Source: Pseudomonas fluorescens (GTDB taxonomy: Bacteria > Pseudomonadota > Gammaproteobacteria > Pseudomonadales > Pseudomonadaceae). From it: a DNA stretch of 64,000 bases. The notes beneath the pieces are model-generated. The model had not been told where the DNA came from. It searched no databases and saw nothing but the letters and a program-made list of their open reading frames with translations. Shown here in pieces: positions 8,258-19,893 of the stretch. The stretch covers positions 376,101 to 440,100 of the forward strand of contig NZ_KZ477985.1 of assembly GCF_002837185.1 (NCBI RefSeq). Direction: 5' to 3'. How positions within the stretch are numbered: the stretch's first letter is position 1; each line of letters starts with the position of its first letter. The position numbers were made by a program, and so were the translations under genes.

Positions 8258-10498
8258 GTGAACTACAACAAACTCTATGCCCTGTTCCTGGCCTCGGGCC
8301 TGGGCGGTTTTGCGCCGCTGAGTCTGGCGGACGATTCCCAGGACGTCGGTTCGGTGAATGTGGCCGGTAAGCAGACCCTGGGCAACGGTCACATGATCCG
8401 CGAGGAAAGCGCCAAGGCACGGTCGACGGTGACCAAGGAGGCCATGGACGAGATGCCGGCGACCGCCAACGCCATCGACAAGCTCAAATACACGCCGGGT
8501 ATCAACGTTTCCAGCGACGACGCCAGCGGCACCAGCGGTACCACGTTCACCATGCGCGGCATGAGCTCCGACCAGGTTGGGGTGTCGGTCGACGGCGTAC
8601 CGATCAACGATTCGGGCAACTACAGCGTTTACTCCAACCAATTGGGCGATCCGGAAAACCTCGCTGAAGTGTTTGCCACTCAAGGGTCTTCCGAGGCGGA
8701 TGGCCCGCACATCGGCTCCAGCGGCGGCAATATCGGCATGATCACGATTCGGCCGACCCAGGACGCCGGGGTGTTCGCCAAGCAGATCGTCGGTGCCAAT
8801 GCGCTGCGCAAAACCTTCGTACGTGCCAACACCGGTGACTTCGGCGGCCTCAAGACCTGGGTCTCGGCGTCTCACCTGGAGGGCGACAAATGGCGCGGCA
8901 AGGGCACCCTGCGCAGCGACAAGGTCGAGTGGAGCAGCCTGTTCGAAGGGGATAATGGCAATTCCACGCTGGCCACGGTCAAGTACAACAAGCAGGAAAA
9001 CTACAACTACAACAGCCTGAGCAAGGCACAGTTCGACACTGAAGGACGACGCAAGGACTACGCCGAAAGCCCGGTGTACAAGGCCGGTTTGTTATCTGCG
9101 TCCTATAAGCTCAACCGCAACGCCTTTGAAAGCGTCAACGCCACGCTGACCCAGCGCTGGCAACTGCAAGACAACCTGTCGCTGACGCTCACGCCATATT
9201 ACTACTGGGCCAACGGTGGCAGCTTCAGCGGCCAGACCGCGTCAAACCTGGGGCCGCGCTCCGACAAGGCCGGCAATTACGACCTGGGCAACCTGCAATC
9301 GGCCAACTATTACCGCCCTTCATGGACCGAGACCTGGCGTCCCGGCTTCACCGCCAAGATGAAGTGGGACATCAACGAGGAACACAGCCTGGACTACGGC
9401 TACTGGTACGAACGCGCACGCCAGCGCCAGACCCAGCCGTTTATCGGGATCAACGGCGAAGGCGCGCCTGATGAGGTGTGGGGCGACTACAACGACGGTG
9501 GCCAGGTGGTCGATAAAAACGGCAAGACTGTACAAGGCCGTCACTACTACACCGTCACTCCGGCACAGAAACTCTGGGTTCAGGACAGCTGGCAGGCCAC
9601 CCCGGACCTGAGTTTTGTCGGCGGTGTGGCCTATCAGTACGTCGAGCGTGACGGTAATAACCTCGGCAGCCTCTACGACCAGCCGGAGAAACGTAACACC
9701 CGCTACCACCAGTTCCTGCCCAACTTCAGCGCCAAGTATCAGGTGGACGAGCGCAACCAGGCGTTCTACAACCTCACCCGCAATATGCGCACCCCGCCCA
9801 ACTACGTGCTGTACAACAAAGGCGACTCGGTGAGCCTCAAGTCCGAACTGAGCTGGAACCAGGAACTGGGCTGGCGCTACAGCGAAGACGACATGGCATT
9901 GAGCGCGACGCTGTTCTACATCAGTTTCAAGGATCGCCAGGTGTCGACCACTGACGCCAGCGGTGACTACATGGTGCTCAACGTGGGCAGTGTCGCTAAC
10001 AAAGGCCTGGAACTTGAGTGGAGTGGTTTGCTGCCGAACCACTTCAACTACTACGCGTCCTACACCTACACCCAGTCCGAGCAGAAGGACGATTTGCTCA
10101 GCAAGAATGTGTTGTTGCCCACCTCGGGCAAGCAACTGGCTAACGTGCCGCAAAACATGTTCAACCTGGTCTTCGGCTATGACGACTCGCGGTTCTACGG
10201 GAATATTGCGGGCAAGTATGTCGGCAGCTTCTATGGCGATTTGACCAACAAGGAAAAGATCGAGGGCCGCACGGTGTTCGACCTGAACGCGGGTATTTAT
10301 CTGCCGGTGGACAAGAAGGTCATCAAGTCGGCCGCGTTGCGGTTTTCGATGCTTAACCTGTTCGACAAAGAGTACTTGAGCTCGGCGCGTACCGTGGCGT
10401 TCAACTCGGCACCGGTCAATGGGCTGGCACCGAGTACGGCGTATTACAACGTGGGGGAAGAGCGGACGGCGATGGTGTCCCTGGAAGCCAACTTCTAA
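8258..10498 (+). CDS. TonB-dependent receptor without a signalling domain
   Basis: Outer-membrane receptor of 746 residues, read from GTG at 8258 with AAGGGA upstream. A TTG start 7 codons earlier is less likely. The signal peptide ends near LSLA, and the mature protein goes almost at once to a TonB-box-like stretch (DVGSVNVAG) and the plug (MRGMSSDQVGVSVDGVPIND). The barrel ends in Phe. No STN module of about 80 residues is present, although a sigma/antisigma pair lies directly upstream. The substrate is probably a siderophore; its identity cannot be read from the sequence. Confidence 0.88.
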   Translation: MNYNKLYALFLASGLGGFAPLSLADDSQDVGSVNVAGKQTLGNGHMIREESAKARSTVTKEAMDEMPATANAIDKLKYTPGINVSSDDASGTSGTTFTMRGMSSDQVGVSVDGVPINDSGNYSVYSNQLGDPENLAEVFATQGSSEADGPHIGSSGGNIGMITIRPTQDAGVFAKQIVGANALRKTFVRANTGDFGGLKTWVSASHLEGDKWRGKGTLRSDKVEWSSLFEGDNGNSTLATVKYNKQENYNYNSLSKAQFDTEGRRKDYAESPVYKAGLLSASYKLNRNAFESVNATLTQRWQLQDNLSLTLTPYYYWANGGSFSGQTASNLGPRSDKAGNYDLGNLQSANYYRPSWTETWRPGFTAKMKWDINEEHSLDYGYWYERARQRQTQPFIGINGEGAPDEVWGDYNDGGQVVDKNGKTVQGRHYYTVTPAQKLWVQDSWQATPDLSFVGGVAYQYVERDGNNLGSLYDQPEKRNTRYHQFLPNFSAKYQVDERNQAFYNLTRNMRTPPNYVLYNKGDSVSLKSELSWNQELGWRYSEDDMALSATLFYISFKDRQVSTTDASGDYMVLNVGSVANKGLELEWSGLLPNHFNYYASYTYTQSEQKDDLLSKNVLLPTSGKQLANVPQNMFNLVFGYDDSRFYGNIAGKYVGSFYGDLTNKEKIEGRTVFDLNAGIYLPVDKKVIKSAALRFSMLNLFDKEYLSSARTVAFNSAPVNGLAPSTAYYNVGEERTAMVSLEANF

Positions 10499-10515
10499 GG
10501 TCACCACAAAACCAA

Positions 10516-10607
10516 ATGTGGGAGGGGGCTTGCTCCCGATTATGGTGGATCAGCGACAGATAGGCTGGCTGACACACTGCTATCGGGGGCAAGCCCCCTC
10601 CCACATT
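10516..10607. repeat. REPIN, GGGGGCTTGCCCCC family
   Basis: Inverted REP pair, with one arm slightly diverged (GGCTTGCTCCC). It fills the gap between two convergent genes and may double as a transcript end. Confidence 0.93.
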
Positions 10608-10634
10608 TGATCTGCGGTGTTTTCGAGGGCCGGG

Positions 10635-10985
10635 TTATTTCAGGGCGGCCATGATCGCATCCGGATTGTAGTCGCGGATCAACGTGCCATTGACGTCCAC
10701 AAACGGAATCCCGCCGCCGCCCAACGCTTCATAGGCCTTGCGCGCCTGGGCATCTTTCTCGATGTCGAAGGTCTGGTAAGGAACCCCCTTCTGGTCCAGA
10801 AAGCGCCGGATCTGCTTGCAGTAGCCGCACCACTCGGTGGTGTAAAGCACCACGCGCGCCGAGGCGCGTATCTGCTCGGACACCACCTGCGACGGGTTGA
10901 ACAGCCGCTCGAGCTTGCCCCAGTTCTGAATCACCACCACCACCAGCAACACCAGCAGGACTTTCTTCAAGACCCCGCCAAGCAT
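10635..10985 (-). CDS. Membrane-anchored glutaredoxin-like protein
   Basis: Protein of 116 residues with an N-terminal hydrophobic anchor (VLLVLLVVVVIQNW) and a glutaredoxin/thioredoxin-fold domain. It has the redox motif WCGYC, a cis-Pro loop (GGIPFVDV) and a typical C-terminal helix. It would catalyse thiol-disulphide exchange near the membrane; which face cannot be told. Its start shares one base with the upstream yejK stop (TGATG), so the two are co-translated. Confidence 0.85.
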   Translation of the reverse strand: MLGGVLKKVLLVLLVVVVIQNWGKLERLFNPSQVVSEQIRASARVVLYTTEWCGYCKQIRRFLDQKGVPYQTFDIEKDAQARKAYEALGGGGIPFVDVNGTLIRDYNPDAIMAALK

Positions 10986-11989
10986 CAGTTACGGCGCTTG
11001 AGCTGGTCGGTCAGTTGGGTCGGCAGGCCCTTGATGATCAAGGTGCCGGCGGCTTCGTCGTATTCGATCTTGTCGCCCAGCAGGTGGGCTTCAAAGCTGA
11101 TGGACAAGCCTTCGGCGCGGCCGGTGAAGCGGCGGAACTGGTTGAGGGTGCGTTTGTCGGCAGGAATTTCCGGCGACAGGCCGTAGTCCTTGTTGCGGAT
11201 GTGGTCGTAGAACGCTTTGGGCCGATCTTCATCGATCAGGCCGGACAGTTCTTCCAGGCCCATGGGCTCGCCGAGCTTGGCCTGGCTGCTGGCGTAGTCC
11301 ACCAGGGTCTTGGTTTTCTCGCGGGCCGACTCGTCCGGCAGGTCCTCGCTTTCAACGAAGTCACTGAACGCCTTGAGCAGGGTGCGGGTTTCGCCCGGGC
11401 CGTCGACGCCTTCCTGGCAGCCGATAAAGTCGCGGAAGTACTCCGAGACCTTCTTGCCGTTCTTGCCCTTGATAAACGAGATGTACTGTTTGGACTGCTT
11501 GTTGTTCTGCCACTCGGACACGTTGATCCGCGCGGCCAGGTGCAGTTGGCCCAGGTCCAGGTGGCGCGAGGGCGTCACGTCCAGCTCGTCGGTCACCGCC
11601 ACGCCTTCGCTGTGGTGCAGCAGGGCGATGGCCAGGTAGTCGGTCATGCCTTGCTGGTAGTGGGCGAACAGCACATGGCCGCCGGTGGACAGGTTGGACT
11701 CCTCCATCAGCTTCTGCAGATGTTCCACTGCGGTACGGCTGAAGGTGGTGAAATCCTGGCCACCGTCAAAGTATTCCTTCAACCAGCCGCTGAACGGGTG
11801 CGCGCCGGACTCGGCATGGAAGAAACCCCAGGCCTTGCCCTGTTTGGCGTTGTAGCTCTCGTTGAGGTCGGCAAGCATGTTCTCGATGGCGGCCGATTCG
11901 GACAGCTCCGAATCACGGGCATGCAGAACTGCGGGTGTGCCGTCGGGTTTTTTGTCGATCAGGTGGACGATGCAATGACGGATCGGCAT
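10985..11989 (-). CDS. yejK: Nucleoid-associated protein YejK/NdpA
   Basis: Protein of 334 residues, usual for the YejK (NdpA, 37-kDa nucleoid-associated) family. It begins [17 protein letters not shown], characteristic of the family, and contains the conserved YLAIALLHH and [18 protein letters not shown] stretches. Members bind the nucleoid; their exact role is unclear. It is the first of a two-gene unit with the glutaredoxin-like gene and is divergent from the HU gene, another nucleoid protein. Confidence 0.92.
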   Translation of the reverse strand: MPIRHCIVHLIDKKPDGTPAVLHARDSELSESAAIENMLADLNESYNAKQGKAWGFFHAESGAHPFSGWLKEYFDGGQDFTTFSRTAVEHLQKLMEESNLSTGGHVLFAHYQQGMTDYLAIALLHHSEGVAVTDELDVTPSRHLDLGQLHLAARINVSEWQNNKQSKQYISFIKGKNGKKVSEYFRDFIGCQEGVDGPGETRTLLKAFSDFVESEDLPDESAREKTKTLVDYASSQAKLGEPMGLEELSGLIDEDRPKAFYDHIRNKDYGLSPEIPADKRTLNQFRRFTGRAEGLSISFEAHLLGDKIEYDEAAGTLIIKGLPTQLTDQLKRRN

Positions 11990-12385
11990 AGGCTTCTCGG
12001 CTGGTTGAAGGGGAGCGGTGAGCCTCCCCCAAAAAGTTGCCCAGTGTACCGCACCCGTTGGTCAAGACGCGCCTGGAAGGGCTGTTTGGATGTTCTCCCA
12101 CCGTGCATATGGGTTTTTTTCACGCTTTAGAGCGATAAAGCTGACCAAATGGGTATGTTGAGGCGGATATTTCCCCGTCTCTGTGCTAGTTTTGCCCCGT
12201 CTTACGCCAAGTCTCGGCGTTAAGCGTGCATTCAGCATTTGTCAGGTCGAACCAATCCCCGTTTCAAGCATCTATAACCCCGTTCTCCAAGGTTATAGCC
12301 GGGGCGCCAGGCCGACACGGTCGGGCTCGACGGCTGACACTGCACTCTGCAATCCATATGAATTTGATAGGGAAGGAACACCACA
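11990..12385. other. Divergent intergenic region yejK / HU
   Basis: 396 bases with no gene that I can support. It must hold the promoters of yejK (leftward) and the HU gene (rightward). An 8-bp perfect dyad is listed separately. A short inverted repeat ACGCC-N7-GGCGT lies near 12204-12220. AAGGAA near 12373 is the HU ribosome-binding site. Confidence 0.7.
12272..12298. promoter_or_regulatory. Perfect 8-bp dyad upstream of HU gene
   Basis: CTATAACC, an 11-base spacer, then GGTTATAG. It sits about 90 bases before the HU start. It could be an operator overlapping the promoter or a hairpin in the leader. I see no T-run after it, so it is not a terminator. Confidence 0.5.
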
Positions 12386-12667
12386 ATGGCTTTGACTAAA
12401 GACCAACTGATCGCTGATATCGCTGAAGCTATCGACGCGCCGAAAACCACCGCGCGCGCAGCGCTGGACCAGCTGGGCCAGATCGTTGCCGATCAGCTGG
12501 AAAACGGCGGCGAAATCACTCTGCCAGGTATCGGCAAGCTGAAAGTGACCGAGCGTCCTGCCCGTACCGGTCGTAACCCTTCGACTGGCGCTGCCATCGA
12601 AATCGCTGCCAAGAAAGTTATCAAGCTGGTTGTGGCCAAAGGCCTGACCGACGCTGTTAACAAGTAA
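12386..12667 (+). CDS. HU-family DNA-binding protein
   Basis: Histone-like protein of 93 residues, near the usual 90. It has the family order: N-terminal helices (MALTKDQLIADIAEAI), beta-arm with LPGIGKLKV, and the DNA-intercalating Arg-Asn-Pro motif in the arm (TGRNPSTG). It compacts DNA as a dimer. Pseudomonads carry several HU paralogues. This one stands alone, is preceded by a strong AAGGAA site and ends in a strong terminator, all consistent with high expression. Confidence 0.93.
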   Translation: MALTKDQLIADIAEAIDAPKTTARAALDQLGQIVADQLENGGEITLPGIGKLKVTERPARTGRNPSTGAAIEIAAKKVIKLVVAKGLTDAVNK

Positions 12668-12675
12668 GACGCAGT

Positions 12676-12716
12676 AAAAAAACCGTGCTCCGGAGTGATC
12701 CGGGCACGGTTTTTTG
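12676..12716 (+). terminator. Intrinsic terminator of HU gene
   Basis: Stem AACCGTGC/GCACGGTT with further pairing TCCGG/CCGG inside, followed by a run of T. It starts just after the HU stop. Confidence 0.9.
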
Positions 12717-12739
12717 TTGCCTGCGATTTTGTTTGTAAC

Positions 12740-12840
12740 TGTAGGAGCGAGCTTGCTCGCGAAGCACCCACAATCACCGCGTTTATCCAGAATACACGCG
12801 TTATCGTTGGCGTCGTTCGCGAGCAAGCTCGCTCCTACAG
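12740..12840. repeat. REPIN, GTAGGAGCGAGCTTGCTCGC family
   Basis: Second REPIN family of this genome: GTAGGAGCGAGCTTGCTCGC and its complement flank a conserved interior of about 55 bases with TCCAGAAT and CGCGTTATCGTTGG. Other copies lie near 18006, 22110, 39182, 42623 and 47775 with recognisably the same interior. Confidence 0.95.
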
Positions 12841-12850
12841 GGGGCTGGGT

Positions 12851-13867
12851 TCAACGAACCCAGCGCTGGCGCCAGATGTGCTGTTCATTCTTGGTCTGGA
12901 AGGTCCAGGCGACGAACCGGCTTTGCTTTTGCCCCTGGGACATTTCCACCACTTGGCTTTCCAGCACGCCGGCCTTTTTCAACGCCGTCTCGATCGCGGG
13001 CAAGTTTGACGCTTTTGACACCAGTGTGCTGAACCACAGCACCTTGTGGGCAAAATGCGCGCTTTCGGCGATCAGCTGCGTCACAAAACGCGCTTCGCCG
13101 CCTTCACACCACAGTTCGGCCGACTGGCCGCCGAAGTTCAGCACCGGCAACTTGCGCTTGGGATCGGCTTTGCCCAAGGCGCGCCACTTGCGCTCGCTGC
13201 CTTTGGTGGCTTCGTCCATGGACGCGTGGAACGGCGGGTTGCACATGGTCAGGTCAAAGCGTTCGGCAGGCTCCAGCAGGCCCAGCAGGATGTGCTTGGG
13301 ATTGGGCTGCTGGCGCAATTGGATGACTTTGCTCAAGTCATTGGACTGCACAATGGCCTTGGCGGCGGCCACGGCGATAGGGTCGACCTCAGAGCCGAGG
13401 AAGTTCCAGCGGTACTCCATGTAGCCAATCAACGGGTAGACACAGTTGGCGCCCATGCCGATATCCAGCACCTTGACGATGGAACCGCGCGGAATCTTGC
13501 CGTCGTTGACGCTGGCCAGCAGGTCGGCGAGGAAGTGCACATAGTCGGCGCGCCCCGGCACCGGCGGGCACAGGTAATCGGCCGGGATATCCCAATGCTG
13601 GATGCCATAGAACGATTTGAGCAACGCCCGGTTGAACACCCGCACCGCGTCCGGGCTGGCGAAGTCGATGCTCTCTTTGCCATAAGGATTGATGATCACG
13701 AATTGCGCCAGTTCCGGCGTGGTCTTGATCAGCGCCTGGAAGTCGTAACGACCTGTGTGGCGGTTGCGCGGGTGCAGGGTCGCCTCTTTGCGTGGTGCGA
13801 CGGGTTTGGCCGTGGCAGCGGTTTCAGGCTTCTTGCGCGGTGGTTTGGGTGTGCTAGGGGCGGTCAT
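12851..13867 (-). CDS. rlmF: 23S rRNA (adenine-1618-N6)-methyltransferase RlmF
   Basis: Protein of 338 residues. A basic, Pro/Lys-rich tail (residues 1-30) precedes the conserved [13 protein letters not shown] start of the RlmF domain. The SAM-binding glycine motif is [13 protein letters not shown], and the N6-adenine methyltransferase catalytic motif is CNPPF. It methylates A1618 of 23S rRNA. It stands alone between two REPINs. Confidence 0.93.
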   Translation of the reverse strand: MTAPSTPKPPRKKPETAATAKPVAPRKEATLHPRNRHTGRYDFQALIKTTPELAQFVIINPYGKESIDFASPDAVRVFNRALLKSFYGIQHWDIPADYLCPPVPGRADYVHFLADLLASVNDGKIPRGSIVKVLDIGMGANCVYPLIGYMEYRWNFLGSEVDPIAVAAAKAIVQSNDLSKVIQLRQQPNPKHILLGLLEPAERFDLTMCNPPFHASMDEATKGSERKWRALGKADPKRKLPVLNFGGQSAELWCEGGEARFVTQLIAESAHFAHKVLWFSTLVSKASNLPAIETALKKAGVLESQVVEMSQGQKQSRFVAWTFQTKNEQHIWRQRWVR

Positions 13868-13932
13868 GTTGATTCTGGTGTTGGCTCAAAGTGGCGGCCA
13901 TTGTCACACATTCCCGAGGACAACTCGGTCAA

Positions 13933-14023
13933 ATGTGGGAGGGGGCTTGCCCCCGATGGCAGTGTGTCAGTCAATTATCTGTTAACTGACCCGCCGCCAT
14001 CGGGGGCAAGCCCCCTCCCACAT
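13933..14023. repeat. REPIN, GGGGGCTTGCCCCC family
   Basis: Full inverted REP pair between rlmF and valS. Confidence 0.95.
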
Positions 14024-14062
14024 TGACTGCATTGCCAGCAGGACATCGGGCAACGATCAGGC

Positions 14063-14092
14063 AAAAAAAAGAGACCCGAAGGTCTCTTTTTT
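14063..14092 (-). terminator. Intrinsic terminator of valS
   Basis: Stem GAGACC with loop CGAA and GGTCTC, followed on the minus strand by eight T. A T-run on the other side could also stop plus-strand transcripts. Confidence 0.9.
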
Positions 14093-14106
14093 ACGCGACT
14101 CAAGCC

Positions 14107-16953
14107 TTACAGGCTGGAAATCCGCGCATGTTGCTCCGCCAGCTTGCCCAAGGCCTGTTCAGCCTCGGCCAACTTGGCGCGTTCCTTGTCGATCACTTCT
14201 GCCGGCGCCTTGTCGACGAACGCCGCGTTGGACAGCTTGCCGCCCACGCGTTGCACTTCGCCTTGCAGGCGGGCGATTTCCTTGTCGAGTCGGGCCAGTT
14301 CCGCGCCCTTGTCGATCAGGCCGGCCATCGGCACCAGCACTTCCATATCACCGACCAATGCAGTGGCCGACAGCGGTGCTTCGGCGCCATCGGCCAATAC
14401 GGTGATGGACTCCAGCTTTGCCAGCTTCTTGAGCAGCGCATCGTTCTCGCTGAGGCGACGCTGGTCTTCGGCACTGGCGTTCTTGACGAACACGGCCAGC
14501 GGCTTGCCCGGACCGATGTTCATTTCGGCGCGAATGTTGCGCGTACCGAGCATCAGGGTCTTGAGCCATTCGATATCGCTTTCGGCGGCCTCATCGATAC
14601 GGGCTTCATTGGCCACCGGCCAAGGCTGCAGCATGATGGTCTTGCCTTCGATACCGGCCAGCGGCGCCAGGCGCTGCCAGATTTCCTCGGTGATGAACGG
14701 CATGAACGGGTGCGCCAGGCGCAGCGCCACTTCCAGCACGCGCACCAGGGTGCGACGGGTGCCGCGCTGGCGTTCGACCGGCGCGTTTTCGTCCCACAGC
14801 ACCGGCTTGGACAGTTCCAGGTACCAGTCGCAGTACTGGTTCCAGATGAACTCGTACAAGGCCTGTGCGGCCAGGTCGAAGCGGAACTGGTCGAGCTGGC
14901 GGGTCACTTCGGCTTCGGTGCGCTGCAGCTGCGAGATGATCCAGCGATCGGCCAGGCTCAGCTCGAAGGCTTCGCCGTTCTGGCCGCAGTCTTCGCCTTT
15001 ATCCAGCACGTAGCGTGCGGCGTTCCAGATCTTGTTGCAGAAGTTGCGATAACCTTCGACGCGGCCCATGTCGAACTTGATGTCGCGACCGGTGGACGCC
15101 AGCGAGCAGAAGGTGAAGCGCAGGGCGTCGGTGCCATAGCTGGCGATGCCGTCGGCGAACTCGTCGCGGGTCTGTTTCTCGATCTTTTTCGCGAGCTTGG
15201 GCTGCATCAGCCCCGAGGTGCGCTTGTGCACCAGGGTTTCCAGGTCGATGCCGTCGATGATGTCCAGCGGGTCCAGGACGTTGCCCTTGGACTTGGACAT
15301 TTTCTGGCCCTGGCCGTCACGTACCAGGCCGTGCACGTACACGGTCTTGAACGGCACCTGCGGGGTGCCGTCTTCGTTCTTCACCAAATGCATGGTGAGC
15401 ATGATCATCCGGGCAACCCAGAAGAAAATGATGTCGAAGCCGGTGACCAGCACGTCGGTGGAGTGGAATTTCTTCAGGAATTCGGTCTGCTGCGGCCAGC
15501 CCAACGTCGAGAAGGTCCACAGGCCCGAGCTGAACCAGGTGTCCAGTACGTCATTGTCCTGTTGCAGCGCGATGTCGGCACCGAGGTTGTGCTTGGCACG
15601 CACTTCGGCTTCGTCGCGGCCTACATACACCTTGCCCGACTCGTCGTACCAGGCCGGAATACGGTGGCCCCACCACAGCTGACGGCTGATGCACCAGTCC
15701 TGGATGTCGCGCATCCACGAGAAGTACATGTTTTCGTACTGCTTGGGCACGAACTGGATGCGGCCGTCTTCCACGGCAGCAATCGCCGGCTCGGCCAGCG
15801 GCTTGGTGGACACGTACCACTGGTCGGTCAGCCACGGCTCGATCACGGTGCCGGAGCGGTCGCCCTTCGGCACTTTCAGGCCGTGGTCGTCAACGCTCAC
15901 CAGCAAACCGGCAGCGTCGAAGGCGGCAACGATCTGCTTGCGCGCTTCGAAGCGGTCGAGGCCGGCGTATTCGGCCGGGATCTTGCCGTCGATGCTGTCG
16001 TTCAGCGTGCCGTCCAGGTTGAACACCTGGCAGGCCGGCAACACGGCGGCATTCTTGTCGAAGATGTTCAGCAGCGGCAGGTTGTGACGCTTGCCGACTT
16101 CGTAGTCGTTGAAATCGTGGGCCGGGGTGATTTTCACGCAGCCGGTGCCGAATTCAGGGTCGCAGTAGTCGTCAGCGATGATCGGGATGCGGCGGCCGAC
16201 CAGTGGCAGCTCGACGAACTTGCCGATCAGTGCCTGGTAGCGCTCGTCGTTCGGGTTAACCGCAACGGCAGCGTCGCCGAGCATGGTTTCCGGACGGGTG
16301 GTGGCGACGATCAGGTAGTCGTTGCCCTCGGCAGTCTTGGCGCCGTCAGCCAGCGGATACTTGAGGTTCCACAGGAAGCCTTTCTCGTCGTGGTTTTCCA
16401 CTTCGAGGTCGGAAATCGCCGTGTGCAACTTGGTGTCCCAGTTGACCAGGCGCTTGCCGCGGTAGATCAGGCCGTCTTCATGCAGGCGCACGAAGGCTTC
16501 CTTCACCGCTTCCGACAGGCCGTCGTCCATGGTGAAGCGCTCGCGGCTCCAGTCTACGGACGAACCCAGGCGACGGATCTGACGGCTGATATTGCCGCCG
16601 GACTGGTCTTTCCATTCCCAGATTTTCTCGAGGAACTTCTCGCGGCCCAGGTCATGACGGCTCTGGCCGGTGGCTTCCAGTTGGCGTTCCACCAGCATCT
16701 GGGTGGCGATACCGGCGTGGTCGGTACCCGGTTGCCACAGGGTGTCGCGACCCTGCATGCGGCGGAAACGGATCAACGCATCCATGATTGCATTGTTGAA
16801 GCCATGGCCCATGTGCAGGCTGCCAGTGACGTTCGGTGGCGGAATCATGATGGTGTACGAGTCGCCCGCACCTTGTGGGGCGAAATAGTTTTCGGACTCC
16901 CAGGTGTTGTACCAGGAAGTTTCGATAGCGTGGGGCTGGTAGGTCTTATCCAT
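14107..16953 (-). CDS. valS: Valyl-tRNA synthetase
   Basis: Class I aminoacyl-tRNA synthetase of 948 residues, normal length. The HIGH motif appears as HMGHG after PPPNVTGSL, and the KMSKS motif appears as KMSKSKGN. An editing domain follows with [21 protein letters not shown]-terminal coiled coil is visible ([21 protein letters not shown]). The start MDKTYQP is chosen over an ATG eight codons earlier because it fits the family. A small conserved gene and holC lie upstream, the usual Pseudomonas order. Confidence 0.97.
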   Translation of the reverse strand: MDKTYQPHAIETSWYNTWESENYFAPQGAGDSYTIMIPPPNVTGSLHMGHGFNNAIMDALIRFRRMQGRDTLWQPGTDHAGIATQMLVERQLEATGQSRHDLGREKFLEKIWEWKDQSGGNISRQIRRLGSSVDWSRERFTMDDGLSEAVKEAFVRLHEDGLIYRGKRLVNWDTKLHTAISDLEVENHDEKGFLWNLKYPLADGAKTAEGNDYLIVATTRPETMLGDAAVAVNPNDERYQALIGKFVELPLVGRRIPIIADDYCDPEFGTGCVKITPAHDFNDYEVGKRHNLPLLNIFDKNAAVLPACQVFNLDGTLNDSIDGKIPAEYAGLDRFEARKQIVAAFDAAGLLVSVDDHGLKVPKGDRSGTVIEPWLTDQWYVSTKPLAEPAIAAVEDGRIQFVPKQYENMYFSWMRDIQDWCISRQLWWGHRIPAWYDESGKVYVGRDEAEVRAKHNLGADIALQQDNDVLDTWFSSGLWTFSTLGWPQQTEFLKKFHSTDVLVTGFDIIFFWVARMIMLTMHLVKNEDGTPQVPFKTVYVHGLVRDGQGQKMSKSKGNVLDPLDIIDGIDLETLVHKRTSGLMQPKLAKKIEKQTRDEFADGIASYGTDALRFTFCSLASTGRDIKFDMGRVEGYRNFCNKIWNAARYVLDKGEDCGQNGEAFELSLADRWIISQLQRTEAEVTRQLDQFRFDLAAQALYEFIWNQYCDWYLELSKPVLWDENAPVERQRGTRRTLVRVLEVALRLAHPFMPFITEEIWQRLAPLAGIEGKTIMLQPWPVANEARIDEAAESDIEWLKTLMLGTRNIRAEMNIGPGKPLAVFVKNASAEDQRRLSENDALLKKLAKLESITVLADGAEAPLSATALVGDMEVLVPMAGLIDKGAELARLDKEIARLQGEVQRVGGKLSNAAFVDKAPAEVIDKERAKLAEAEQALGKLAEQHARISSL

Positions 16954-17059
16954 GCGCGGCGGGACCCTAGTTGGCATTTATTCAGGAAAGCCGGCAAGTA
17001 TAACGGGGGATAGAGCGCAGGGCGAGGCGAAGACAGGGCTTAAGGTGTATGCAACCAAA

Positions 17060-17147
17060 TGTGGGAGGGGGCTTGCCCCCGATGGCGGTGGGTCAGCTTC
17101 AAATAGACGGCTGACGCACTGCTATCGGGGGCAAGCCCCCTCCCACA
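17060..17147. repeat. REPIN, GGGGGCTTGCCCCC family
   Basis: Full inverted REP pair between valS and the small gene upstream of it, so it splits an otherwise compact same-strand gene row. Confidence 0.95.
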
Positions 17148-17164
17148 GGGGATGTCGGTTTGGT

Positions 17165-17542
17165 TCAGGATTGGTATTGGCTGAGCAGCCGCTCCATCCG
17201 CGCATCCATGCGCCGTTTGATCTCGGCTTCAATATGCGGCGAAAAATCATCGATCACGTCCTGCATGATCAATTGCGCGGCGGCGCGCAGTTCGTTGTCC
17301 AGGTGCAGCAGCAGGGCGTCGGGGGCTTTTTGGGCAGCGAGGGCGGGCTCGGTAATGGCTGGCTCCGGCGCAGCAGGCTTGTTGCCGACCATGTCGAACA
17401 ACAGCGGAATCTGTACCTCGCCGTCGGCCGTTTCGGTCAACAGCGGCGGTTGCAAGCCATCATCACCCAGCAACTGACGGATCGACTCGAGGTCGTCCAG
17501 CAGGTGGTCGTCTTTTTTCAGCGGGTTGGGCGTGTCCATCAT
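17165..17542 (-). CDS. Conserved small protein between holC and valS
   Basis: Acidic protein of 125 residues, or 124 from a second ATG one codon in. It has no signal peptide or membrane segment. The N-terminal half reads DDHLLDDLESIRQLLGD; the C-terminal half is helical (HLDNELRAAAQLIMQDVIDDF..HIEAEIKRRMDARM). I know it only as a conserved hypothetical at this position in pseudomonads. It starts 4 bases after the holC stop, so it is probably co-expressed with holC. No function is claimed. Confidence 0.8.
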   Translation of the reverse strand: MMDTPNPLKKDDHLLDDLESIRQLLGDDGLQPPLLTETADGEVQIPLLFDMVGNKPAAPEPAITEPALAAQKAPDALLLHLDNELRAAAQLIMQDVIDDFSPHIEAEIKRRMDARMERLLSQYQS

Positions 17543-17546
17543 GTAC

Positions 17547-17975
17547 TCAAAGTCGTTGTAGCCGGTGATCCTGCAGAGGATAGCCCTGTTCGCGGTAGAA
17601 ACGGAAACTCTCCCGCGCGGCCTGACGAATAGCCGGGTCTTCCACCACCACTTCCGCCACGCGGGCGAATGCCTTGGCGAAGGCCGGTACTTTCAGGTCA
17701 AGGTTGACCAGCAGGTCATGGTGGTCGCCGCAACTGTCGCCCAAACCCAGCACTACCACGCCATCGGGTTCCGATTCAGCGGGGCCGTGGGGTACGAAGC
17801 TTTCGCCCTTGAAACGCCATAGACGGGCATCGAGGTCCTCACGTTGGGCGGCATCGCTGCAATGCAGGTAAATGCGATGGCCCATGCGCCAGGCCTTTTC
17901 AGTGAGCTTGCAGGCAAAGTCCAGGCGCGCGGACGGGTCGGCGCTGGGCAATATATAGAAGTCGACTTGGGTCAT
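17547..17975 (-). CDS. holC: DNA polymerase III subunit chi
   Basis: Protein of 142 residues. It begins MTQVDFYILPS and shows the chi-family landmarks ACKLTEKAWRMGHRIYLHC and LDARLWRFKGESFVPHG. Chi links the clamp-loader complex to single-strand binding protein during replication. The ATG at 17975 is used; a longer frame would run back into the REPIN. It lies between pepA and the small gene before valS, the normal order. Confidence 0.93.
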   Translation of the reverse strand: MTQVDFYILPSADPSARLDFACKLTEKAWRMGHRIYLHCSDAAQREDLDARLWRFKGESFVPHGPAESEPDGVVVLGLGDSCGDHHDLLVNLDLKVPAFAKAFARVAEVVVEDPAIRQAARESFRFYREQGYPLQDHRLQRL

Positions 17976-18005
17976 TGCGGTTCCTGGTGCTGGCCTGGTT
18001 GCCCC

Positions 18006-18105
18006 TGTAGGAGCGAGCTTGCTCGCGAAAAACCTGAGGACACCGCGCTCATCCAGAATGTGCGCGTTATCGTTGGCGATCTTCGCGAGCAAGCTCGCTC
18101 CTACA
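18006..18105. repeat. REPIN, GTAGGAGCGAGCTTGCTCGC family
   Basis: Inverted pair with the family's conserved interior, between holC and pepA. Confidence 0.95.
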
Positions 18106-18122
18106 AAGGGCGCGGGGGCCGC

Positions 18123-19865
<1,743 letters not shown>

Positions 19866-19893
19866 TTAGCCTGACAACCCTGGAGTGTCTGGT

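Noticed and set aside
14023..17013. 996-codon open frame antisense to valS
   Set aside because: It mirrors the valS codons in high-GC DNA, has low-complexity Val/Gln/His-rich sequence and no family resemblance.
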